Positions 1 through 7,836 of a DNA stretch of 8,523 bases are shown here, one piece after another. Position 1 is the stretch's first letter. Each line of letters opens with the position of its first letter. The DNA is from an uncultured Collinsella sp. (lineage in GTDB: Bacteria; Actinomycetota; Coriobacteriia; Coriobacteriales; Coriobacteriaceae). The notes below the pieces were generated by a model. It ran no database searches, had not been told where the DNA came from, and saw only the letters and a program-made list of their open reading frames with translations. The stretch spans positions 1 through 8,523 of the forward strand of contig CABSMV010000085.1 in NCBI GenBank assembly GCA_902478935.1, given 5' to 3'. Position numbers and translations under genes: made by a program.

Positions 1-45
1 ACACCCTAGAGTTCGTCGGCAGCGTCAGATGTGTATAAGAGACAG
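1..45 (+). other. Illumina Nextera adapter (assembly contamination)
   Basis: This is synthetic library sequence, not genome. Positions 1-4 (ACAC) match the end of the P5 oligo, 5-12 (CCTAGAGT) match what I recall as Nextera i5 index S516, 13-26 are the Read 1 tail TCGTCGGCAGCGTC, and 27-45 are the 19-base Tn5 mosaic end AGATGTGTATAAGAGACAG. The order P5 end, 8-base index, tail and mosaic end is exactly that of a Nextera library molecule. The minus-strand transketolase reading frame runs into it and gains the artificial residues LSLIHI. It is not evidence of a natural Tn5 element. Confidence 0.97.
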
Positions 46-336
46 GCCGATGGAGTTACGGACCTGCTCAAAGGCGCGGCCGGCGGCAAACATGGCAAAG
101 GTGCTCGCGAAGGCAACGCGGCCGGTGGTCGCGATACCGGCGGCGACGCCCATCAGGTTGCTCTCGGCAATGCCCACATCGAAGAAACGATCGGGGCAGG
201 CGGCCTTGAACTTGCCGGTCTGCGTGGCGGCGGCCAGGTCGGCGTCGAGGACCACAAAGTCATCGTGCTCGTTGGCGAGCTCGACGAGGGCCTCGCCGTA
301 GCTTACGCGCGTGGCGATTTTTTTGACGTCTGCCAT
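46..336 (-). CDS. transketolase, C-terminal subunit (3' end missing at contig edge)
   Basis: This encodes the pyrimidine-binding half of a split transketolase, which with its partner moves two-carbon ketol units between sugar phosphates in the non-oxidative pentose phosphate pathway, using thiamine diphosphate. Only the first 97 residues are real; roughly 200 more are expected from the family. Visible motifs are RVSYGEAL near residues 10-17, LDADL at 30-34, and GIAESN at 55-60, whose Glu58 matches the catalytic Glu that activates the cofactor. The stretch ASTFAMFAAGRAFEQVRNSI at 77-96 is typical of the Pyr domain. The ATG at 336 is chosen because GAGGAG lies a few bases upstream and it follows the partner's stop (338-340) with one base between, so the two are co-translated. 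An in-frame codon further upstream would overlap the partner gene and has less support. The natural reading frame stops at base 46, where the adapter begins. Confidence 0.93.
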
Positions 337-337
337 C

Positions 338-1168
338 CTAGAGCTCCTCTCCGGCGGCCGTGAGCTCTGCCATGGCCTGCTCAAACTGTTCATCGTTGGG
401 GGCCTTGCCGTGCCAACCAACCTGGTTCTCCATAAAGGAAACGCCCTTGCCCTTCATGGTCTCGGCGATGATGGCGGTCGGCTGACCCTTGGTGGCGCGG
501 GCCTCGGCAAAGGCGGCGCGGATCTGATCGAAATCGTTGCCGTCGGCGAGCTCCACCACATGGAACTTGAAGGCGCGGAACTTGTCGGCGAGCGGCATGG
601 GGTCGTTGACCTCCTCGACGGGGCCATCGATCTGCAGGCCGTTATGGTCGACGATCACGCAGAGGTTGTCGAGCTGCTGGTTGCCGGCAAACATGGCGGC
701 CTCCCAGACCTGGCCCTCCTCGCTCTCGCCATCACCCAGCAGGGCGTACGTGCGGTAAGTATCGCCCCAGTGCTTGGCGGCAACCGCCATGCCCACGGCG
801 GCGGAGATGCCCTGGCCGAGCGAGCCGGTGGACATATCGACGCCCGGGGTGTCGTTCATGTTGGGATGGCCCTGCAGGTGGCTGCCGATATGACGCAGCG
901 TCTCGAGATCCTCCTTGGGGAAGAACCCGCGCTCGGCGAGCACGGCGTACAGACCCGGAGCACAGTGGCCCTTGGAGAGCACAAAGCGATCGCGGTCGGC
1001 CTTGCGGGGATCGGCCGGGTCGACGTTCATTTCCTCAAAGTACAGATAGGTCATGATGTCGGCAGCGCCGAGCGAGCCGCCCGGATGGCCGGACTTGGCA
1101 GCGTGCACTCCGGTGACGATGCCCTTCCTTACCTCGTTGGCAACCTTTTTGAGCTCTTCGTCGCTCAT
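338..1168 (-). CDS. transketolase, N-terminal subunit
   Basis: This 276-residue protein is the diphosphate-binding half of a two-subunit transketolase, acting in the cytoplasm with the adjacent C-terminal subunit. Motifs in order: GHPGGSLG at residues 27-34, SKGH at 65-68, STGSLGQG at 113-120, and the thiamine diphosphate/Mg site running from GDGE (145-148) to DHNG (174-177), followed by KGKG at 239-242 and GWHG at 251-254. The length is normal for a stand-alone N-terminal subunit, in contrast to single-chain transketolases of about 660 residues. The ATG at 1168 has AAGGAAGG at 1173-1180 upstream. It is separated from the C-terminal subunit by one base. The split form could also be a related two-carbon transferase, but all expected transketolase motifs are present. 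Confidence 0.95.
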   Translation of the reverse strand: MSDEELKKVANEVRKGIVTGVHAAKSGHPGGSLGAADIMTYLYFEEMNVDPADPRKADRDRFVLSKGHCAPGLYAVLAERGFFPKEDLETLRHIGSHLQGHPNMNDTPGVDMSTGSLGQGISAAVGMAVAAKHWGDTYRTYALLGDGESEEGQVWEAAMFAGNQQLDNLCVIVDHNGLQIDGPVEEVNDPMPLADKFRAFKFHVVELADGNDFDQIRAAFAEARATKGQPTAIIAETMKGKGVSFMENQVGWHGKAPNDEQFEQAMAELTAAGEEL

Positions 1169-1376
1169 TGTGCCTTCCTTTCATCCTCATTAGACAAAAT
1201 GCGCACGGCACGGAAAGGTAATCCCAACACAGCCGCAATGCACGTACGTCATTCATTATGCTGGAAACTGATGGCTTTACCAGAGTTTTTATCATTATTT
1301 GAACAATTTAGCAGGCAGAACCGCTGATGAAACGGTTTATCAATGTGAACGTCTTTTGGATGGAACGCGGTCGACC
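1169..1376 (-). promoter_or_regulatory. intergenic region likely holding the transketolase promoter
   Basis: These 208 bases separate the YitT-family gene from the transketolase pair. An AT-rich patch at about 1277-1312 (minus strand reads TTGTTCAAATAATGATAAAA) stands out from the GC-rich surroundings and is the likeliest promoter area, but I could not pair a good -35 with a good -10 at normal spacing. The ribosome binding site AAGGAAGG is at 1173-1180. I see no convincing intrinsic terminator after the YitT-family gene: a 5-bp AACCG/CGGTT hairpin near 1320-1340 lacks a T-run. Confidence 0.3.
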
Positions 1377-2267
1377 CTACGCGCTAATGTCCTTGAATCC
1401 CTCGCCGAAGGCTTCCGTAACGTCAGCGACCGTCACAATGGCGTGAGGATCGCGCTCACGCACGATCGTCTTGAGGGTATTGAGCTCTCGACGGCTCACG
1501 ATGACCATAACCACCGGCTTCTCGGCACCCGAATACATGCCAGTCGCCTTAAACTTGGTACAACCACGACCCAGGCCATACATGATATCGGCAGCGATAT
1601 CAGGGAACTTGTCCGAGATAATGAGTACCATACGGCGTTTGTTGCCACCATCGACCACGGCATCGATCACATAGCCGCTAATGACCATCGAAAGGCCTGC
1701 ATACAGTGCGTTTTCGATTGAAAAGACCGGAGCCGACAGTGCGCATACGGCAACATCGATCGCCATGACGGTCGAGCCCACCGGCAGCGAGGTGTTACGC
1801 GAGATGATTTGGCCAATCGTGTCCGAGCCGCCGGTGTTGGCGCCGGCGCGCAACACCATGCCGTAACCGATGCCCGTAATAATGCCGCCCCACATAGCGG
1901 GAAGCATCAGGTCCGCATCCGCCAGAGGTGCTACAAACGGGGCGAACAGATCGGTAAAGAAGCCCAGCAGCACAAAGCCCGTCGCGGTCTGCACCACGTA
2001 GAACATGCCGCCCTCGCGCATAACGACCAGCAGCAGCAAGGCGTTCATCACGATCGTCTGAATACCAACGGGAAGCGACACGCCTCGCGCCGTGCCGACC
2101 GCCTGGATAATGGTGGCAAGGCCCGTAACGCCACCGGCAGCAAGGCCGTTGGGAATCAAAAACAGGTCGGTCGCAATAGCGGCCAGAGCACACCCCAACA
2201 TGATCTGAGGCAGATCGTGAAAGAAGTTCATCGAAAGAATGCGCTTGATGTCCAGACGATATGCCAT
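1377..2267 (-). CDS. YitT-family membrane protein (YitT membrane domain + DUF2179)
   Basis: This predicted 296-residue inner membrane protein belongs to the YitT family, whose function is not firmly known. The N-terminal two thirds (about 20-205) contain roughly six hydrophobic segments with glycine-rich connectors, including GLAAGGVTGL at 41-50 and AGANTGGSDTIG at 141-152, the family hallmark. The C-terminal domain (about 211-292) is soluble and matches DUF2179, with GMYSG (243-247), VSRREL (257-262), DPHAIV (273-278) and FGEGF (287-291). The ATG at 2267 is preferred because GGGAGG lies four bases upstream; a GTG eight codons further upstream (2291) would sit inside a terminator hairpin. It has its own transcription unit between prfB and transketolase. 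No partner gene suggests a substrate. Confidence 0.88.
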   Translation of the reverse strand: MAYRLDIKRILSMNFFHDLPQIMLGCALAAIATDLFLIPNGLAAGGVTGLATIIQAVGTARGVSLPVGIQTIVMNALLLLVVMREGGMFYVVQTATGFVLLGFFTDLFAPFVAPLADADLMLPAMWGGIITGIGYGMVLRAGANTGGSDTIGQIISRNTSLPVGSTVMAIDVAVCALSAPVFSIENALYAGLSMVISGYVIDAVVDGGNKRRMVLIISDKFPDIAADIMYGLGRGCTKFKATGMYSGAEKPVVMVIVSRRELNTLKTIVRERDPHAIVTVADVTEAFGEGFKDISA

Positions 2268-2279
2268 GCTGCCTCCCTC

Positions 2280-2308
2280 AAAAAAGCGCACCCCATCGAA
2301 TGCGCTTT
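2280..2308 (-). terminator. intrinsic terminator hairpin just upstream of the YitT-family gene
   Basis: On the minus strand AAAGCGCA (2308-2301) pairs perfectly with TGCGCTTT (2290-2283) around a 10-base loop, and six T residues follow (2285-2280). This is a standard Rho-independent terminator shape and would end transcripts coming from secA-prfB. Oddly, the T-run ends where the next gene's ribosome binding site begins (GGGAGG, about 2272-2277), leaving no room for a promoter between them. It may therefore act as an attenuator in the leader of the YitT-family gene. Confidence 0.65.
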
Positions 2309-2347
2309 GAACTTCTTCTTGTATTCGATTCTACCGATTCGCCGGAC

Positions 2348-2371
2348 AAAAACCACCCCTGCGCAGGGTTT
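2348..2371 (-). terminator. possible weaker terminator after prfB
   Basis: On the minus strand CCCT-GCGC-AGGG (2368-2357) forms a short GC hairpin, which outer AAAC/GTTT pairing could extend with a bulge, followed by GTGGTTTTTG carrying five T residues (2352-2348). The stem is short and the T-run is offset by a few bases, so this is a weaker candidate than the hairpin at 2280-2308. It lies about 60 bases past the prfB stop. Confidence 0.35.
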
Positions 2372-2432
2372 ATTCTGGATACAAACCCGTCCAACCGTTG
2401 GGCTTGGCATCGGCTTGAAGCCACCCGATGTT

Positions 2433-3580
2433 TTAGACCTCCGAGCCTTCTGCATCGGCGTTGCCGGTAGCCCAGCGATGGTAGCCAATAACAAACGGGT
2501 CCAGGTCGCCATCGTCAAGAACGGCCTCGACATTGCTGGTCTCCACGCCCGTGCGTAGGTCCTTGACCATCTGGTACGGGTAGAGCACGTAGCTGCGAAT
2601 CTGGTTGCCAAAACCAATCGTGGTCTTGGGTCCGCGGATCTCATCCAGGGCCTCGGCGCGCTTCTCGAGCTCAATCTCGTACAGGCGAGCCTTGAGGATC
2701 TGCATGCACGCGGCCTTGTTCTGAATCTGGCTGCGCTCGTTTTGGCAGGTAACCACAATGCCGCTGGGGAAATGCGTCACGCGCACGGCGGAGTCGGTAG
2801 TGTTAACGCCCTGACCGCCCGGGCCGCTCGCGTGGTACACGTCCACGCGGATGTCGTCGGGACTGATCTCGATGTCGATATCATCGGGTAGCACGGGGAT
2901 GACCTCGACGCCGGCAAACGTGGTCTGGCGGCGCTTCTTGTCGTCGGTGGGGCTAATGCGAACCAAGCGGTGGACGCCGGCCTCGGCGCGCAGCATGCCA
3001 AATGCGTCCTTGCCCTCGACGGTAAAGGTCGCGCGGTCGATGCCGATGACCTCGGCCGCGGGACAGTCGTTGATGGTGACCTTCCAGCCGCGACGCTGGC
3101 AGTACTTCATGTACATCTTAAAGAGCATGAAGGTCCAGTCCTGCGCCTCCAGACCACCCTGTCCGGGCTTGATGGTCACAATGGCATCGCCGTGATCGAA
3201 CTCACCGGTAAACCAGCTCGAAAGCTCAAGCTCATCAATGGCACGGGCCAGGCACTCAGCCGTGGCTGCAGCCTCCTCGCGAAGGGCGACGGCGTCGGGG
3301 TCATCCCCCATTTCCTCGGCAAGCTCCAGCGCGGCGCGGGCATCGGAAAGCTCGCCACGCGCGGTGTCCACGGCAGCGATATCTTCCTTGGTACGCGCGA
3401 TCTCCTCCATGGTGGCACGGGCGGCGTCGGCGTCATCCCAAAAGCCAGGGGCAACACTTTTGGCCTCGAGCTCGGTCACGCGCGTGCGCTTTTCGTCCAA
3501 ATGGAGATACGACTCGACCTCGCCGAGCCGGTCCGCAAACGCGTCCAGCTCGGCGGGCGTTACCTCTAAAGCCTCAGCCA

Positions 3581-3581
<1 letters not shown>
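2433..3581 (-). CDS. prfB: peptide chain release factor 2
   Basis: RF2 (382 residues here) reads UGA and UAA stop codons in the ribosomal A site and triggers hydrolysis of the finished chain. The N-terminal helical domain spans about 1-120, the codon-recognition domain has GVHRLVRISP at 202-211, and the catalytic loop is SGPGGQGVNTTDSAVR at 252-267 with GGQ at 255-257. The C-terminal part has GNQIRSYVL at 325-333 and DLRTGVETSN at 341-350, which favours RF2 over RF1. Two points are unusual: the SPF tripeptide is SPT (210-212), and the gene is one open frame with no internal UGA, so the programmed +1 frameshift of E. coli prfB is absent. The ATG shares a base with the secA stop (TAATG), with AGGA at 3589-3592, so translation is probably coupled to secA. 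Confidence 0.96.
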
Positions 3582-6388
<2,807 letters not shown>

Positions 6389-6449
6389 GTGGTTTTCCTT
6401 TTTGGCCATCGCCCACGCCGTGCAGCTGCGGGCGAGTTAAACACAGATG

Positions 6450-6455
6450 ATTGTA
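6450..6455 (-). promoter_or_regulatory. possible -10 element for secA
   Basis: The minus strand reads TACAAT here, 62 bases upstream of the chosen secA start, inside the one AT-richer patch of the leader. It matches the sigma-70-type -10 consensus at five of six positions. No matching -35 is visible at 16-18 bases, so this is only a candidate. Confidence 0.25.
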
Positions 6456-6482
6456 CTTTAGCCAAACAAGGCGCGGCCTATA

Positions 6483-6498
6483 CGGTCGAGCTCGACCG
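6483..6498. repeat. perfect 16-bp palindrome upstream of secA
   Basis: CGGTCGAGCTCGACCG is identical to its reverse complement with no spacer. It is about 95 bases upstream of secA and about 28 bases upstream of the candidate -10, a place where a dimeric regulator could bind. No known operator consensus is recognised, so its role is open. It is separate from the two hairpin repeats that follow at 6519-6553 and 6585-6615. Confidence 0.5.
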
Positions 6499-6518
6499 CC
6501 ACGTAATAACTACGACCA

Positions 6519-6553
6519 ACCTGCCACAATGGGACAGGTTAATTTTGGCAGGT
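6519..6553. repeat. constant-loop hairpin element, copy 1
   Basis: ACCTGCCA (6519-6526) pairs perfectly with TGGCAGGT (6546-6553) around the 19-base loop CAATGGGACAGGTTAATTT. The loop shares 16 of 19 bases with copy 2, while the stem sequence is different. This resembles repetitive extragenic elements, some of which are moved by REP-associated Y1 transposases, but no transposase is in this window. Confidence 0.7.
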
Positions 6554-6584
6554 CTATCTGGGCAAACGCCGCTTCTCTGCCATG

Positions 6585-6615
6585 TGGTGCCATGGGGACA
6601 GGTTAGTTTGCACTA
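6585..6615. repeat. constant-loop hairpin element, copy 2
   Basis: TGGTGC (6585-6590) pairs with GCACTA (6610-6615), with one G-T wobble, around the 19-base loop CATGGGGACAGGTTAGTTT. Loop length equals copy 1 exactly and the core GGGACAGGTTA is identical. The right arm touches the T-run of the rpmE terminator. The copies start 66 bases apart in the same orientation. Confidence 0.68.
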
Positions 6616-6617
6616 AT

Positions 6618-6663
6618 TTAAAAAGAAAAGGGCCGCGCACCCAAACGGATGCACGGCCCTTTT
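6618..6663 (-). terminator. intrinsic terminator of rpmE
   Basis: On the minus strand AAAAGGGCCGTGCATCC pairs with GGGTGCGCGGCCCTTTT over 17 positions (two G-T wobbles) with a 5-base loop, spanning 6663-6626, followed by CTTTTTAAA. It lies 33 bases past the rpmE stop. On the plus strand the hairpin ends in only four T residues, so any activity in that direction would be weaker. Confidence 0.9.
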
Positions 6664-6696
6664 GCCATGAATGCGAGCGATTCCTCGGCGAGCTAT

Positions 6697-7122
6697 TTAC
6701 TCAGCAGCCTCGGTGGTCTCGGCCTCGGCAGCGGCCTCCTCAACGGGAGCCTCTGCGGGAGCCTCGGCGGCCTGCTTGGCAGCCTCCTCGGCAAACTTAG
6801 CAGCACGCTTGGCCTTCTCGGCAGCCTTAGCCTCAGCGGCGGCCTTGCGAGCGGCCTCGGCCTCAGCAGCCTTGGCAGCCTTGGCAGCCTTGGCCTCCTC
6901 GGCCTTCTTGAGCTGGGCGGCAGCGGCGCCACCGAACTTGTCGGCGAAGCGCTGGACGCGTCCACCGGTGTCGACGAACTTCTGCTGGCCGGTGTAGAAC
7001 GGGTGGCACTCGTTGCAAAGCTCAACCTTCATCTCGGACACGGTAGCGTGCGTCTTGAAGGTGTTGCCGCAGGAGCACGTCACCGTGCACTCGACATACT
7101 GGGGATGGATACCCTGCTTCAT
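6697..7122 (-). CDS. rpmE: 50S ribosomal protein L31 with long Ala/Lys/Glu C-terminal tail
   Basis: L31 is a protein of the large ribosomal subunit that bridges to the small subunit. Residues 1-66 are a normal zinc-type L31: MKQGIHP at 1-7, C-S-C at 16-18 and C-N-E-C at 36-39 as the four likely zinc ligands, then HPFYTG at 40-45. The family is usually about 65-85 residues, but this protein is 141. From about residue 67 it continues as a low-complexity tail rich in Ala, Lys and Glu, becoming acidic at the end. The tail has the same frame, no break, and an ordinary stop just before the terminator, so it is a real extension and not a frameshift. The start at 7122 has AAGGAG at 7130-7135. A candidate promoter and a two-hairpin leader lie upstream. 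Confidence 0.96.
   Translation of the reverse strand: MKQGIHPQYVECTVTCSCGNTFKTHATVSEMKVELCNECHPFYTGQQKFVDTGGRVQRFADKFGGAAAAQLKKAEEAKAAKAAKAAEAEAARKAAAEAKAAEKAKRAAKFAEEAAKQAAEAPAEAPVEEAAAEAETTEAAE
6867..6893 (-). repeat. three tandem 9-bp repeats in the rpmE tail
   Basis: CAGCCTTGG occurs three times in a row on the plus strand, encoding part of the Lys-Ala-Ala run of the L31 tail. Such in-frame 9-base repeats can expand or contract by slippage without breaking the gene, so the tail length may vary between strains. Confidence 0.8.
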
Positions 7123-7144
7123 GGTAGGACTCCTTATTGGTCAG

Positions 7145-7193
7145 GCGCTGGTTACCGATCAGCGCATAAGGCGTCTTGGTTTCCGACCAAGAC
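7145..7193 (-). promoter_or_regulatory. two-hairpin 5' leader of rpmE (candidate L31 autoregulatory leader)
   Basis: In transcript order, GTCTTGGT-CGGAA-ACCAAGAC (7193-7173) is a perfect 8-bp hairpin with a 5-base loop. It is followed by GCGCTG and CAGCGC (7165-7145), a 6-bp hairpin with a 9-base loop. The second ends ten bases before the AAGGAG ribosome binding site. L31 autoregulation is known in some bacteria, and from memory L31 leader RNAs have been proposed in Coriobacteria. Assignment to such a motif is inference. Confidence 0.6.
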
Positions 7194-7206
7194 AACAAAC
7201 TCGGCT

Positions 7207-7235
7207 ATGGTACCACGGCGCCGCGTGTCCCACAA
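7207..7235 (-). promoter_or_regulatory. candidate promoter of rpmE
   Basis: On the minus strand TTGTGG (7235-7230) and TACCAT (7212-7207) are separated by 17 bases, with TG one base before the -10 (extended -10 form TGGTACCAT). Transcription would begin near 7200, giving a leader of about 80 bases that contains both hairpins at 7145-7193. Confidence 0.5.
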
Positions 7236-7291
7236 AAGGTTCACGGTCTTTTCGGAACGACACGAATCTGACCCATCGAAACACATCTCCA

Positions 7292-7369
7292 CCGTTCCTT
7301 CAACTGGGAAAATGCCGTCCCCGGGGCCTGAGAAGGGCCCCGGGGACGTTCGACTGACTGCGGGAACGG
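7292..7369. repeat. large nested inverted repeat in intergenic DNA
   Basis: CGTCCCCGGGGCC (7316-7328) pairs perfectly over 13 bp with GGCCCCGGGGACG (7336-7348) around a 7-base loop. Outside it, CCGTTCC (7292-7298) pairs with GGAACGG (7363-7369). No clean T-run follows on either strand; the minus strand has only GGCATTTTCC. It sits between the accessory operon's terminator and the rpmE promoter. It could be a weak terminator, a structured RNA or a repeat element. Confidence 0.6.
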
Positions 7370-7406
7370 CCTTTCCGCTCAATGTGTTCGGCTGAGATCG
7401 GAAATC

Positions 7407-7439
7407 AACCAAACTGAACTAGGTTCAGTTGACATGGTT
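7407..7439. repeat. operator-like inverted repeat
   Basis: AACTGAAC (7412-7419) and GTTCAGTT (7423-7430) are perfect inverted repeats around TAG. Outer AACCA (7407-7411) and TGGTT (7435-7439) extend the symmetry with a 4-base offset. A consensus -35 TTGACA occurs at 7429-7434 on the plus strand but no -10 follows. It may be a regulator site or an element boundary. Confidence 0.45.
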
Positions 7440-7474
7440 AAAAACGAGGGGCGACGCTTTTGCGTCGCCCCTCG
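7440..7474 (-). terminator. intrinsic terminator of the ABC/secreted-protein operon
   Basis: On the minus strand CGAGGGGCGACGC and GCGTCGCCCCTCG form a perfect 13-bp stem with a 4-base AAAA loop, followed directly by five T residues (7444-7440). It starts 17 bases after the stop of the small secreted protein gene. Confidence 0.95.
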
Positions 7475-7490
7475 TCCCGGCCGGGTTGCT

Positions 7491-7835
7491 TTAGTTGTAC
7501 ACACGGTAGTTACACTTGAACTGGGTTATGTGTCCATAGTTGGGGCCGTACCAACCCGATGTATAGCTGATTACTTTTGCGCCTAGATATTCGTATCTCT
7601 TGTTGTAGCGAAGCTCACGGTAGGTCGTGTCGTACTCTGCTACGTAAAACGCGTCTCCAGAGAAGGCTTTGTACCGGTCTTTAACCGTCGAAGCCATGTA
7701 CGCGGGTTCGACATCGCCTTTCTCCCCGTTGAGCGCATAGACGGGTGCCGCGATTCCGCATAAAGCCGTTGCCACGAGGATGGCGTAGACAGCCATGCGC
7801 GACGCATTGGACTTCAGCTGTTCAAATAGTTTCAT
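7491..7835 (-). CDS. small secreted Tyr-rich protein, unknown family
   Basis: I do not recognise this 114-residue protein. It has a Sec-type signal peptide: Lys2, Lys8 and Arg13 precede a hydrophobic stretch at about 14-31, and PVYA (31-34) offers a cleavage site after Ala34. The mature part of about 80 residues is rich in aromatics (13 Tyr, and one Trp in GWYGPNYG at 94-101), with one Cys (108). The ATG at 7835 has a strong AAGGAGG eight bases upstream, embedded in the last codons of the ABC ATPase gene, whose stop lies one base before; translation is coupled. Base composition is more AT-rich than the core genes, suggesting acquired DNA. Size, secretion and the ABC partner recall bacteriocin-type loci such as lactococcin 972, but I see no clear match to that family. 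Confidence 0.8.
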   Translation of the reverse strand: MKLFEQLKSNASRMAVYAILVATALCGIAAPVYALNGEKGDVEPAYMASTVKDRYKAFSGDAFYVAEYDTTYRELRYNKRYEYLGAKVISYTSGWYGPNYGHITQFKCNYRVYN

Positions 7836-7836
7836 G

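Noticed and set aside
27..45. Tn5 mosaic end as a natural transposon terminus
   Set aside because: It is joined to an Illumina index and P5 sequence, so it comes from library preparation.
25..420. Extended transketolase C-terminal reading frame from base 420 to 25
   Set aside because: The upstream part overlaps the N-terminal subunit gene, and the last residues are adapter. Real coding is 336 down to 46.
311..1327. Plus-strand open frame of 338 codons opposite transketolase
   Set aside because: It is a shadow of the transketolase gene, with low-complexity composition and no recognisable motifs.
6389..6409. secA start at the upstream ATG (MAKKENH)
   Set aside because: No clear ribosome binding site precedes it, while AAGGA sits at the right distance from the ATG at 6388.
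7429..7434. Plus-strand promoter from the perfect TTGACA
   Set aside because: No -10 element is found 16-18 bases downstream, and no plus-strand gene follows; that DNA is the minus-strand terminator.
7491..7835. Lactococcin 972-family bacteriocin
   Set aside because: Size, signal peptide and ABC neighbour fit, but I could not see the family's conserved mature-region pattern, so no family name was given.
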